Below, in pieces: positions 26,749-35,612 of a DNA stretch of 64,000 bases. The stretch is from contig NZ_AUCV01000020.1 in assembly GCF_000429945.1 (NCBI RefSeq), positions 1 through 64,000 of the forward strand, given 5' to 3'. Origin of the DNA: Desulfogranum japonicum DSM 18378. Its GTDB lineage: Bacteria > Desulfobacterota > Desulfobulbia > Desulfobulbales > Desulfobulbaceae. The position numbers and the translations under genes are program-made. The number at the start of each line of letters is the position of its first letter. Position 1 is the first letter of the stretch. The notes beneath the pieces were generated by a model. It saw only the letters and a program-made list of their open reading frames with translations, ran no database searches and was not told where the DNA came from.

Positions 26749-28398
26749 TCAGGCCTGCTCTTCCTGCATGTTTTCCAAAGGGTGAAAGTGATGTGTAACC
26801 CGCCCTCGTTCGGCTAAACAGGTCGCATCATCCCATCCAAGCAGTGCCCCCATTTCTACGCAGGCTTTTTGTAGAATATCCTCTTCAGGCAGACCAATGG
26901 TTGCCAGGCCCGTCCTACGAAATAGCAGGTCATCAAGATGCAATGCCATTTCTTCTTCCACGGCATATTTGATTTCTTCTGTGGTGAGAACATGTCCTGC
27001 ATTGACGTCTTCCAAGATCTCGCGCGGAAGCCTGCGAGCGACCTCGGTTGCAGATCTTCCCCATCGAAGTACCAGCCACTCAGGAATCTGCTCAAGAGAC
27101 CCGCCTTCACCGGAGAGTACGAATTCTGACCTGCTTCGATCCTTCCATATCTGTTTCGAAATTTTATCTTTTGCCTGTAACCTCTGCAAAAAATCCCGAC
27201 AGAGTGTATAGGCAGTGGTAAACTTTACAGTCTTTATGCTGTACAGCCCCTCAACACCGCCTTCTGCGCCGTGATCAAGAACTGTTTCCCGTTTATCCAA
27301 CTGCACATCAAAATGCCCCTGATGCCGGCCTTTTATACAGGGAACAAAGCCGGCATGATAGTTTATGACATCACGGAGCTGCAACTGAGCCGCAGGGTAA
27401 ATCTGATTTATCTCGGAAAGTATTGCCTCAATTTCTTCACGAGACAAATCCGCACCTTTGTCAACGTTTTCCACATGGGTATACACGGTACCCACCATGG
27501 TCTTCTCTCTCCAGGGCACAAAGAAAAATAACCGTTTCCCTTTCTGAACCAGAGCATCCTTGTCAACAAAGCTGCTGGTTCCTTCAAGGCCTACAGCATA
27601 TTTTCCAAAAAAGCGACGATTTAAAACCAGGTTTACAGCCTTACTCCACCCGGAAATACTTTCCTGCGGTATTTTGTCTTCCGCATACTGGGCGACACCG
27701 GCTCCAGTAGCATTGACCACCATGTCGGCCTGAATTTCAATATCTTGATGAGCCTGGTGATCATGGCAGAGAACCCCGGTTACCTTGCCATGCGGACAGA
27801 GAATACGCTTCACTTCCACATAATTAGCCGCTGCACCTCCACCATCAACCAGGTTATGTATAAGGGTCAGAACAACACGCTCGGTGTTGGTAGCAAGTGC
27901 ATCGAACCATAAAGCTCCACCGGTCCAATGATCCCGGGCAAGCCCGGGTATAATTTGTTGACACTTCTCAAAAGGGAGTGTGCGACCACGTCCCAGATGT
28001 TTATCAAGGCGCACACCACGATTCCTGAACAAGCTGAACAAATCATTCACCGCCAGCCCAACAGCCATCCCCTGTTTGCTGCGAAAACCATGTCCTGAAG
28101 TAAGAAGAATGCATTCTAGCGGCTCAACAATTTCTGGAAAATTTGCCATTACCCAGCGACGACTGGCAATGGAATCCAGAATTCTCGGTACATCGAGATG
28201 TTGGAGGTATCGCAAACCACCATGCAAAATCTTTAAACTGTTGGCCGAGGTACGACTGCAGAAATCCCCCTTTTCAAGAAGAACAACCGAAAGACCGCAA
28301 CTTGCCGCCATGGCCGCTATGGCGGCACCATGTATCCCAGCGCCAATAACAGCGAGGTCATACCTTTGATTTGAGAGTTCAGAGAGTTGTCTTTTCAT
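26749..28398 (-). CDS. FAD-dependent glycerol-3-phosphate dehydrogenase-like protein
   Basis: A 549-residue flavoprotein. The N-terminal dinucleotide motif is YDLAVIGAGIHGAAIA; then SLKILHGGLRYLQHLD (the HGGLRYL hallmark of GlpA/GlpD), FFFVPWREKTMVGTVYTH and a C-terminal helical domain. Aerobic or anaerobic GlpA/D enzymes oxidise glycerol 3-phosphate to dihydroxyacetone phosphate at the membrane. No GlpB/GlpC partners are present and the gene overlaps a PHP/TatD-like hydrolase by four bases and sits among glycosyltransferases. The substrate might therefore be a glycerol-phosphate decoration or polyol, which is inference. Confidence 0.87.
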   Translation of the reverse strand: MKRQLSELSNQRYDLAVIGAGIHGAAIAAMAASCGLSVVLLEKGDFCSRTSANSLKILHGGLRYLQHLDVPRILDSIASRRWVMANFPEIVEPLECILLTSGHGFRSKQGMAVGLAVNDLFSLFRNRGVRLDKHLGRGRTLPFEKCQQIIPGLARDHWTGGALWFDALATNTERVVLTLIHNLVDGGGAAANYVEVKRILCPHGKVTGVLCHDHQAHQDIEIQADMVVNATGAGVAQYAEDKIPQESISGWSKAVNLVLNRRFFGKYAVGLEGTSSFVDKDALVQKGKRLFFFVPWREKTMVGTVYTHVENVDKGADLSREEIEAILSEINQIYPAAQLQLRDVINYHAGFVPCIKGRHQGHFDVQLDKRETVLDHGAEGGVEGLYSIKTVKFTTAYTLCRDFLQRLQAKDKISKQIWKDRSRSEFVLSGEGGSLEQIPEWLVLRWGRSATEVARRLPREILEDVNAGHVLTTEEIKYAVEEEMALHLDDLLFRRTGLATIGLPEEDILQKACVEMGALLGWDDATCLAERGRVTHHFHPLENMQEEQA

Positions 28399-29216
28399 GA
28401 AATACGTTTTGCTCCTCGCAGAGCTATCTGACTACGAATAAAGGATAAAATCCCCTGCAGGTTACCGCAGGGCAGTATATGTGCGGGCCAATTCAAGATA
28501 TGGCGGCACAAGCTTTGTAATGGATACTTCTGATCAAGCACCTGTTCAATGAGGTGTCCATACGTTCCTACCCGCGACAGTTGACCGGAAATAAACAAAG
28601 GATCGCTTCCACGCAAAACCGGAAGGTTATTCTGCTGAGCAAAGGTGAATTGAGGCACACGTTTCCACCATTGGGGTCTATTGCCGTTATCTCCAAGAAC
28701 AAACAATGGGGTATCTTCCTGGCGCAATACTTCACTGATAAGTTTCCCCCGTTGGCCAAGCCACTTTCCCACCCCCCAGGGAAGGATTGTCAGCTGACCT
28801 GCCTCGTCGCGCTTCTTTGGAAGGTAATCTCTCAAAGGAAGATTGGACTCTACAGATTGGCGTCCAAAAAGTAATACTTCCACTTTTTCAAGGGTATTGA
28901 CCTGGGTTCCCATAACACAGTACAAACTGTCTCCGTGCTGATTTGTACAGCATATGCTTCCAGGTTCGGAAGTTTCGCTGAAACACCATTGACTCTCTGT
29001 TTGCAAAGATTGCCCTTGCCGCCCCAAAGTGAGGATGGGATCCACAATATCCTGCCCATAAATCTCCGCCAAAAGCATAAGACCGGTTAGTTTTGCATTT
29101 TTTCCACACTGCGCCTGCTGAACAAATCGCATATTCCGCGCACAATTATCAAGCAACACGGGAAAATTCTTTACTTTATCTAAATGAGTATGAGCATCTA
29201 CAACATACACGGGCAC
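28395..29216 (-). CDS. Metal-dependent hydrolase, PHP/TatD/amidohydrolase-like
   Basis: A 273-residue protein that opens PVYVVDAHTHLDKVKNFP: an HxH metal motif straight after the first strand, as in TatD and PHP-type phosphoesterases. A later GTYGHLIEQVL carries a candidate second histidine. It starts at GTG 29216 and its stop overlaps the ATG of the flavoprotein gene (ATGA), so the two are translationally coupled. It is the first gene of a minus-strand run of five. Function unknown beyond metal-dependent hydrolysis; it does not match TatD closely. Confidence 0.6.
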   Translation of the reverse strand: MPVYVVDAHTHLDKVKNFPVLLDNCARNMRFVQQAQCGKNAKLTGLMLLAEIYGQDIVDPILTLGRQGQSLQTESQWCFSETSEPGSICCTNQHGDSLYCVMGTQVNTLEKVEVLLFGRQSVESNLPLRDYLPKKRDEAGQLTILPWGVGKWLGQRGKLISEVLRQEDTPLFVLGDNGNRPQWWKRVPQFTFAQQNNLPVLRGSDPLFISGQLSRVGTYGHLIEQVLDQKYPLQSLCRHILNWPAHILPCGNLQGILSFIRSQIALRGAKRIS

Positions 29217-29320
29217 AACCTATGGGATATAACGCATTAATAGATTAACAATTAGCCCGCCTTTCTCATGACTTTTTTGAATAAATGCTCAACTCACTCA
29301 AATGAAAGCGTTTGCTACCC

Positions 29321-29347
29321 CCCTGAAAAACAGACTGTTTTTCAGGG
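29321..29347. other. Perfect 12-bp hairpin upstream of the hydrolase operon
   Basis: CCCTGAAAAACA is followed by a three-base loop and TGTTTTTCAGGG. It lies about 110 bases upstream of the first gene of the 29216-23331 run and has no T-run, so it may be an operator or leader hairpin and not a terminator. Confidence 0.4.
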
Positions 29348-29508
29348 AGATTCAAAAAAGTCCCCAATGGGACGAGCAGATTTTACAGTACCTGCCTTGT
29401 TACCGAACATTTGCAGGTAAGCGCAGAGACTCCGCGAGTTCACTACAGTTTCATTTCCGGTGCCTCGCATCTCCTGCAAAATATACTCGTTTGAAATCCG
29501 GGCTAGGT

Positions 29509-29551
29509 GCACAAACAAAGAGCAGGAAAGAGGCATCCCCTTTCCTGCTCT
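29509..29551 (-). terminator. Rho-independent terminator of the SGNH hydrolase gene
   Basis: On the minus strand AGAGCAGGAAAG pairs exactly with CTTTCCTGCTCT around a nine-base loop, followed by TTTGTTTG. It lies about 120 bases after the SGNH gene stop. Confidence 0.75.
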
Positions 29552-29672
29552 GATGAAATGTCTGCCACGACAGGGTGTGACTATGTAAGTAACATATTCA
29601 TGTTGTTTTCATATACCCTAACAGATTTGATCTGACGACCAGACTCCTGGGTAGCTGTCAGGAACAAACAGG

Positions 29673-30644
29673 CTAAGCGCAAAGTACAGATGCTCGCCTT
29701 TTTCGCAATCTTATCAGGGTCGTCAACACAACCAACGTTACCAGCATGGCGCCTAACTTGTGCCAGATAGTACCTTTTACCAAAATATAACTTAAGCCAA
29801 CAAGGGGATAGAGGGCAATCCGAACAAAGGTGCGCAACCCATCGTGATCAGCAATAAAGTCAGCCATTGGTGGAGAATAGGTATAATACAGATGAACAAA
29901 AGCTGTTCCCGGTTTATTGGTCAGCAAATACTGATCACGAAACTGGGTAAGTAATTGCACATGCTTTTCCAGCGAAGAACCAAAAGCAGCGGTTGCGATA
30001 AAACAGCCGCCACCGCCACCGCCACCGTCGCTGCCTCCTCCACCTCCCGACGAGACGGCACCTGACCACATATTTGCAATGATCTGATAACCGCTGTCAT
30101 TGGGATGCAGTCCATCGGAATTCAGAGACCCCCAGTCAGCGGCCACTGCACCATACATATCTACGACGGCAACACCTTTACTTGAACCGATGGATTGAAT
30201 CATGGGATTATAGGATCCTGATATATCCTTTTCTTCATGGCCTTCGCGGGTATCAGGAGTCAGGGTGGCAAGTACCGGGGTCACACCATGGTTACGGCTT
30301 TTATCAACCATGGTTTCCAGATGATACTGTGTCGAACTCAATGACTGCCCATAATACAAATCATTGGTACCTTCCATAATCAAAATAAACGAGGCACCGG
30401 AATTTTCTGAAAGGGGAGTATCGATCCGTGACGAGCCTGCGGCCGTATTTTCACTACCCACTCCGTAATTCAAAACGTTATCGCCTGTCAGAGCAGCCAG
30501 CTTGGGGGGATATCCTCCTGTTGAACTTCCCCTGCCTGCGGTTATACTATCTCCAAAAGCGATAATAACTCCGGCCTGCACGCCCTGTACCAGCGCAAAG
30601 AATCCGATGAGTCCTGCCAGACACTTGAGACAAATCTTATTCAT
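29673..30644 (-). CDS. Secreted SGNH/GDSL hydrolase with CFI-box C-terminal tail
   Basis: A 323-residue exported esterase-type protein. ATG 30644 has AAGGTG six bases upstream and opens a signal peptide ([16 protein letters not shown]). SGNH blocks are clear: [13 protein letters not shown] (catalytic Ser), NYGVGSEN (Gly), [11 protein letters not shown] (Asn) and [11 protein letters not shown] (Asp/His). A Gly/Ser-rich linker leads to [19 protein letters not shown] and [20 protein letters not shown], a hydrophobic stretch and [12 protein letters not shown]. The tail matches the one at 15521. It may remove acyl groups from surface glycan, since O-acetylation genes lie at 37-40 kb; that is inference. 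Confidence 0.9.
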   Translation of the reverse strand: MNKICLKCLAGLIGFFALVQGVQAGVIIAFGDSITAGRGSSTGGYPPKLAALTGDNVLNYGVGSENTAAGSSRIDTPLSENSGASFILIMEGTNDLYYGQSLSSTQYHLETMVDKSRNHGVTPVLATLTPDTREGHEEKDISGSYNPMIQSIGSSKGVAVVDMYGAVAADWGSLNSDGLHPNDSGYQIIANMWSGAVSSGGGGGSDGGGGGGGCFIATAAFGSSLEKHVQLLTQFRDQYLLTNKPGTAFVHLYYTYSPPMADFIADHDGLRTFVRIALYPLVGLSYILVKGTIWHKLGAMLVTLVVLTTLIRLRKRRASVLCA

Positions 30645-30682
30645 GACCTTCACCTTTGTCTTATTCACACCACTGTTCCCTT

Positions 30683-31561
30683 TCATTTTGTCTCGTTTGT
30701 CCCACCCTGTAAATACTCCTCAACCATACGATAAGGGATTGATTGCACCTGTTTTCCCGGGATATAAAATGAAGCTGTCTTAGGCTTTTCTATAAAACCG
30801 GGAACATCAAAGCTTGAAACCTGATCAGAGGATTTGTCGTCAGAGGATTTCAAGGTCATGGCCTTTTTCAGAGGAACGTCGTTTTCCTCTTCTTCCTGGG
30901 TGGAGATCACCCACTCTGATTTATCAGGATTCCAGGTTGCGTAACGGGGAACATAGCCGTCATTACCATAGAATTGCCACTGCACCCAGGGAATTCCCTC
31001 ATCGGTCAATCCGAGTACAGGCTGAACATCGGGAACCTCATTGTCTGTGATTCTGGAAGGGGGTTCAAAATTGGCGCCATTCCAGCGGGAAAAGTAGATG
31101 TCGTCATCCTGCCCGTCATCTCCGGCCCAAACCAGCCAAAGCACATTATCTGCGTCAAAAATTAAAGAAGGAGCAATGCTGGAGGCCTGACCGGTTTCAA
31201 TTTTTTCTTCTTTGCTCCAGGCTCCATTACTATATTGTTTCATGTACAGGCTGGTTTCCCCTTTGTGGAAAACCGCCCAGACAACCCAGATTTCTCCCTT
31301 GTCATTGACAGCCAGGGAAGGAACGATATTCAGGTAATCGTTGTCAGAAAGTACTACCGGTGTTTGCCAGGCCCCATTTTTCTGTATTGTCAGAAAAATG
31401 GAATAACGGCTTTCATCTTCTTGTGAATATACGGATATCGCATCATAATCACTTAGGCCTGCGGCAGCCGCGACGATTTCCTGTCCAGACAGGATTACAC
31501 ACACACCGAAAAAAAGGCACTGGCCGCAATATCTCCACAGGGTTTGGAGTCGTTTTCTCAT
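30683..31561 (-). CDS. Secreted beta-propeller-like protein of unknown function
   Basis: A 292-residue exported protein. ATG 31561 has GAGG nine bases upstream; TTG 31576 is an alternative. The signal peptide ([20 protein letters not shown]) is followed by repeated blades of the form [37 protein letters not shown] and [15 protein letters not shown]. These resemble BNR/sialidase-type or WD-like propeller units. The last 70 residues are charged and end [13 protein letters not shown]. It lies 38 bases upstream of the SGNH hydrolase gene, so the pair is probably one operon. No catalytic residues can be assigned. Confidence 0.72.
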   Translation of the reverse strand: MRKRLQTLWRYCGQCLFFGVCVILSGQEIVAAAAGLSDYDAISVYSQEDESRYSIFLTIQKNGAWQTPVVLSDNDYLNIVPSLAVNDKGEIWVVWAVFHKGETSLYMKQYSNGAWSKEEKIETGQASSIAPSLIFDADNVLWLVWAGDDGQDDDIYFSRWNGANFEPPSRITDNEVPDVQPVLGLTDEGIPWVQWQFYGNDGYVPRYATWNPDKSEWVISTQEEEENDVPLKKAMTLKSSDDKSSDQVSSFDVPGFIEKPKTASFYIPGKQVQSIPYRMVEEYLQGGTNETK

Positions 31562-31666
31562 TGTTATATTCCTCAAAGGCTCAAACAGAAAAGTAAGCTC
31601 AACAGCACCATTAACCTTTTGTTACAACCGTATGACAAAAATGCTACAGAGCCATCTCTTATCGTT

Positions 31667-32710
31667 TTATAGCGCTTTGCGAATAATTCGCCAGTAAAAA
31701 AAGAGAGCTTTGTTCAAAAAATTGTACCCGAGTTGAAGTATCTTGGATGACATATCATCTGTATATACAAAAATATCACCGCACCCCATAAGTTCTCTAT
31801 CGGCAACTCTCCTGTGAAACTGTATTTTTTTTCGCTCACGTAAAATGCCAGGCAACCGTGTCGTCATATGCCACATGCCCCTGAAATAATCGCCAGGCCG
31901 CTTTTTCATAACCAGAAAAAGAAACAGGGGAATTTCGTAAAAAATCAAGGCAGGGGAAATGAGAACCAGGGTTTTCACTGAATACATTTCCAGAAGAAAC
32001 CGCCACCGGTTACTGACGCTGCCCATATACCGTTTTGAGGCGCTATGCCGTTTATGAATCACCACAGACTTGGGAATATGATAGCAGTTGAGTCCGGCCA
32101 TATTCAATTTGTGATTAAATTCACCGTCATCTCCCCAACCCATGGGATACGCTTCATTGAACCAACCAAGTGGTTCGCAGCGTTTGGTATTTATCAACTG
32201 TACTCCCCAGCCAATACTGAGTCTGGGTTCTGCATCAACCTCCTGAATGGATGCTTCCCGGTTAATATTCGGAGATGCACCTATGTAATGCAGCATCTGA
32301 CCATCCTGGTAGATAATGTCAGGACGATCATCATAAACAGCACGGGTCATGCAGACGGCAGCATCCGGTAAGGTGTTGAGGCCATGTAATGCTTCCCGAA
32401 GACAATCCGGTAAAAGAACCACATCGTTATCCACAATTAATACCAACGGTTTTCTCGCCTCGCGCAGTGCTCTGTTTCGCACAATATTGAGCATTCCGCC
32501 TGAATTTTCTGTAAAACGAATAACTCGCACATCAGGCCAATGTGCTTCAACCCAATCAGGGCTGCCGTCGTTTGATCCGTCATCAACCATAATGACCTCA
32601 CCTGGAGGTTCCACAAGGTTGAGAATGGATTCAAACAAATCTGGGATCTTCGTTCTGCCGTTATAGTTTATGACAGCGATGGTTACGTCAGCTGCTGAAA
32701 AATGTTCCAC
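31667..32710 (-). CDS. Family 2 glycosyltransferase
   Basis: A 347-residue GT-A enzyme. GTG 32710 has CAGGAG six bases upstream; the frame extends to a TTG at 32785 without a binding site. Motifs: VTIAVINYNGRTKIPDLF, VIMVDDGSNDGSPDWV, ENSGGMLNIVRNRALREA, LVLIVDNDVVLLPD (metal site) and PMGWGDDGEFNHKLNMAG (catalytic acidic loop). The C-terminus has one or two hydrophobic segments. It ends a minus-strand operon of five. Sugar and acceptor unknown. Confidence 0.88.
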   Translation of the reverse strand: MEHFSAADVTIAVINYNGRTKIPDLFESILNLVEPPGEVIMVDDGSNDGSPDWVEAHWPDVRVIRFTENSGGMLNIVRNRALREARKPLVLIVDNDVVLLPDCLREALHGLNTLPDAAVCMTRAVYDDRPDIIYQDGQMLHYIGASPNINREASIQEVDAEPRLSIGWGVQLINTKRCEPLGWFNEAYPMGWGDDGEFNHKLNMAGLNCYHIPKSVVIHKRHSASKRYMGSVSNRWRFLLEMYSVKTLVLISPALIFYEIPLFLFLVMKKRPGDYFRGMWHMTTRLPGILRERKKIQFHRRVADRELMGCGDIFVYTDDMSSKILQLGYNFLNKALFFYWRIIRKAL

Positions 32711-32791
32711 TCTGCTCTCCTGGTTTATATCTATCCAGAAATAATAATTGTTGTTCGAATTGAGCCTCTGATACCTGACCAGCAAAACAGT

Positions 32792-33763
32792 TCATTGCTT
32801 AACCTGTCCATATTCGGCTGGTACCTTGTTTTTATAGGCTATATAGAAAATTCCCCCCATCAAACCGATGAGGGTAACCATTACGGAATTAGTCCCTGAA
32901 ATCACAAAAGATTCATTGACGCCGATACCTACAAGCCCGAAGAGACTGACAAAGGCTCCTTCTCTTACTCCGAGCCCACCCACAGAAACGGGGATCATAA
33001 TCACGATCACTGTAATGGGCACCACAATAAAAAAGGTCACTATATCGGCGTCAATGCCAAAGGCACACGCAGTAACATACATAGTGATGACCCTGATGAA
33101 TTGCAGTACCAGGGAAAATATGAACGATATTAACAGGATACGGGGAAATTTCTTGAATTGAAGGAAAGCTCTGTGCATGCTGATCAATTTTTTACCCAGA
33201 CTATGCTGGGCAAAAAATGGGATCTTTTTTTCCAACACATCAGAAACCCAATCCAGATGTACCAGGACAGCCAGAAGAATAAAAAACAGACTGCTCAGCA
33301 CCACATGTTCAATAACCGAGGTTTGTAATTTGGAGCTATACACGCCTATACTTACAAGGCAGAGAAAAAGCAGAGAAAAGAGCCCCATCATCCTATCTAC
33401 AACAACAGAAGCTGCAGATAACTCCATATTTCTGGTATTTTTAGATAGATAATACCCTCTGACCACATCAGTGCTCAGGCTGGAGGGAAGAAACAAGCCC
33501 CAGAAAGCGCCTATGTTGTAAATTCCGAACAAGGTCCACCAGGAGATAGCCACCCCCTGAGTTCGCAGGAGAAAATGCCATTTGACCACAGCCCAGCCAC
33601 GCTCAACCCACAAGAGCAGAAACGCTGCACTCAGCAGCATAATGTCACCGCTGCGCAGTGTATGGAGAAAAGTCTGCCAGTCAATCTGGGTTAAAATAAT
33701 CCCGAGTATGGACAAACTTATACATAATTTGAGCCAATACGAGATCCTGGGCAAAATTTTCAC
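32792..33763 (-). CDS. UPF0104/LPG-synthase-TM flippase-like protein (first copy)
   Basis: A 323-residue protein with about eight membrane helices. Family features include DVVRGYYLSKNTRNMELSAA, VVDRMMGLFSLLFLC and VPITVIVIMIPVSVGGLGVREGA, the last being the GGLGxRE signature of the lysylphosphatidylglycerol synthase transmembrane / UPF0104 family. No soluble aminoacyl transferase domain follows. Proteins of this size often sit beside glycosyltransferases and are thought to move lipid-linked sugars or lipids. GTG start with GGGGG in front; overlaps the acyltransferase stop by four bases. Confidence 0.85.
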   Translation of the reverse strand: MKILPRISYWLKLCISLSILGIILTQIDWQTFLHTLRSGDIMLLSAAFLLLWVERGWAVVKWHFLLRTQGVAISWWTLFGIYNIGAFWGLFLPSSLSTDVVRGYYLSKNTRNMELSAASVVVDRMMGLFSLLFLCLVSIGVYSSKLQTSVIEHVVLSSLFFILLAVLVHLDWVSDVLEKKIPFFAQHSLGKKLISMHRAFLQFKKFPRILLISFIFSLVLQFIRVITMYVTACAFGIDADIVTFFIVVPITVIVIMIPVSVGGLGVREGAFVSLFGLVGIGVNESFVISGTNSVMVTLIGLMGGIFYIAYKNKVPAEYGQVKQ

Positions 33764-34563
33764 TCAGCCCCCTTCTCTTTCCGGGATTTTAGTATTCGGG
33801 CAGGAACACCTGCAGCAATGCTGTATGCAGGAATATGGCCTCGCACCACAGCGCCGCTACCGACAATGGAATCGCGCTCTATCTCTGCCCCGTCCTGGAC
33901 AAGCACACCGCCACCGAGCCAGCAATTCTTATCGATACGGATACCACGAACTATCTGTCCCTGGCTGATAATAGGGATATCTATTCTGTCAAACTGATGG
34001 TCACCACCGCCGATGACATAACAGTACGCGCCAAACAGAACAAAATCTCCGATATGTACATTGCCTGCAGACTGGATAAAGCAGTTCATGGCAATATTGG
34101 TATTATCACCTATGGTGATGTCGCCATTTTTACAACTCACCACCGTTGATCTGCCAATCATGACATTACTGCCAATTCTGATTCCCCTGTTATTCTCACC
34201 TTTGGCATCCAGTACTGCATAGTCGTCAATGACAGTATGATCTCCAATATGGATTTTATGGGGGTGACGAATGGTCATGGAACGACCAAACACAACTTTC
34301 TTACCAATGGAGCCAAAAATCAAGGGATAGATCTTACTGCGTAGTAAAAGTCCCAGAGCACCCGGCATGGGAGTAATAAACAATGTAATCAGTTCCAGAA
34401 ACAGGAGTTTCATCAGGCCAGGTCGTCCGATTACAACCTGTTGATATTTTTTCAACGCCGAGGTTTTCTTATCTGTCAAAGCTGACTGAAGCGCTGTTTT
34501 TCCTTCTGCCGCCTGCTCAGCGGAAAAAATTTCCTGTTGGTCTCTGCTGTTGTCAGCACTCAT
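33760..34563 (-). CDS. Hexapeptide-repeat (LbH) acyltransferase
   Basis: About 267 residues with left-handed beta-helix hexapeptide repeats from about 110 on: VVFGRSMTIRHPHKIHIGDH, DDYAVLDAKG, RIGSNVMIGRSTVVSC and DITIGDNTNIAMNCFIQ. A late IRGIRIDKNCWLGGGVLVQDG is typical of galactoside/maltose O-acetyltransferase-like enzymes. It probably adds acetyl or another acyl group to a sugar. ATG 34563 has GGGAGG seven bases upstream and overlaps the epimerase stop as ATGA. Confidence 0.85.
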   Translation of the reverse strand: MSADNSRDQQEIFSAEQAAEGKTALQSALTDKKTSALKKYQQVVIGRPGLMKLLFLELITLFITPMPGALGLLLRSKIYPLIFGSIGKKVVFGRSMTIRHPHKIHIGDHTVIDDYAVLDAKGENNRGIRIGSNVMIGRSTVVSCKNGDITIGDNTNIAMNCFIQSAGNVHIGDFVLFGAYCYVIGGGDHQFDRIDIPIISQGQIVRGIRIDKNCWLGGGVLVQDGAEIERDSIVGSGAVVRGHIPAYSIAAGVPARILKSRKEKGAE

Positions 34564-35537
34564 AACCATCCCTCCCGGCGATACCAGTCAATGGTTTTCC
34601 TGATTGCATCACGTAAGGAGACAGCGGGCCTATATCCCAGTTTCTCTTTGGCTTTAGATATGTCAAACGCCCGGTTATTCTGGTAAAAACTAACTCGACG
34701 TCTGTGCAATGGCGGCTCCAGATGTAAAGGCACGCATATAGTTTCACAGAGTGAGGCCATCCAGAGAACCGGGGTCAAAGGAATACGAATTTTAGGTGGG
34801 GTTACTCCCAATTCATCAGCGATAATCTGGAACAGCTCTTCCAGTGGAACATACTCCTCACCACCGACAATAAAGACCTCCCCCAGGGCCTTTTCATTAC
34901 CCAGACAGGTAACAAATCCTTCAACCACATCGTCTATATACGCAGGTTGAAAATATGCAGTACAGGGACCTACCTTGAAAAATTTCCCTTTCTGAATCAT
35001 ACGAAACAGCTTAAGCATTCGCATATCACCAGGCCCGATAAGAGAAATTGGCCGGATTACAGTTGTAGGCAATTTTTTATCTTCAGCGAATTTACGGACA
35101 GCAAGCTCTGCTTCCAGCTTGGTTTCCTGGTAAAGGTCTCCTGGATTGTAAGGTGTGGTTTCAGTTGCCGGTATCTCCTTGACACTTCCATGTACACCTA
35201 TGGTAGAGCAGTGAATAAGCTGTTTCACCTTAAATTCACTACATGCCTCCAGAACGTTATTGGTACCTTCCACGTTAATGGCATGAGCTTCATCTTTATC
35301 TGATCCACCTTTACGAAAATTTGAAACAGTGTGAATCACACGGTCCATGCCCTGAACAGCTGTACGGACAGCTTCCTTGTCACGGATGTCACCCCAGACT
35401 GTGTCAAACTCTTCCCGTACGGCTTGCTGTCCATGACGGCGTGCAAAAATACGAACTCGGTATCCAAGAGTCTGTAACCGGTTAGCAATATGGGAACCGA
35501 GAAATCCATTCCCACCAGTGACTAGTATTGATTCCAT
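34560..35537 (-). CDS. NAD-dependent epimerase/dehydratase (extended SDR)
   Basis: About 325 residues. N-terminal NAD motif ILVTGGNGFLGSHIANRL; catalytic YQETK in NPGDLYQETKLEAELAV with upstream Ser/Thr in HCSTIGVHGS; PxxxxGP region RPISLIGPGDMRML. It acts on a nucleotide sugar or similar substrate (epimerase, dehydratase or reductase). ATG 35537 with GAGAG six bases upstream is preferred to 35555. Middle gene of the operon beginning with the GT4 gene. Exact substrate unknown. Confidence 0.86.
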   Translation of the reverse strand: MESILVTGGNGFLGSHIANRLQTLGYRVRIFARRHGQQAVREEFDTVWGDIRDKEAVRTAVQGMDRVIHTVSNFRKGGSDKDEAHAINVEGTNNVLEACSEFKVKQLIHCSTIGVHGSVKEIPATETTPYNPGDLYQETKLEAELAVRKFAEDKKLPTTVIRPISLIGPGDMRMLKLFRMIQKGKFFKVGPCTAYFQPAYIDDVVEGFVTCLGNEKALGEVFIVGGEEYVPLEELFQIIADELGVTPPKIRIPLTPVLWMASLCETICVPLHLEPPLHRRRVSFYQNNRAFDISKAKEKLGYRPAVSLRDAIRKTIDWYRREGWL

Positions 35538-35612
35538 TATATTCTCTCTTCTCATATTCCACTGATACGAGTGGATTTTCGATTACGCGCTTCTTTGTTT
35601 TCCTGCAGATCA

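Larger units (their letters stand above)
29217..29672. other. Gene-free region with two hairpins
   Basis: About 455 bases between the hydrolase operon and the SGNH gene. It contains a 12-bp hairpin at 29321-29347 and the terminator at 29509-29551. No coding signal. Confidence 0.5.
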
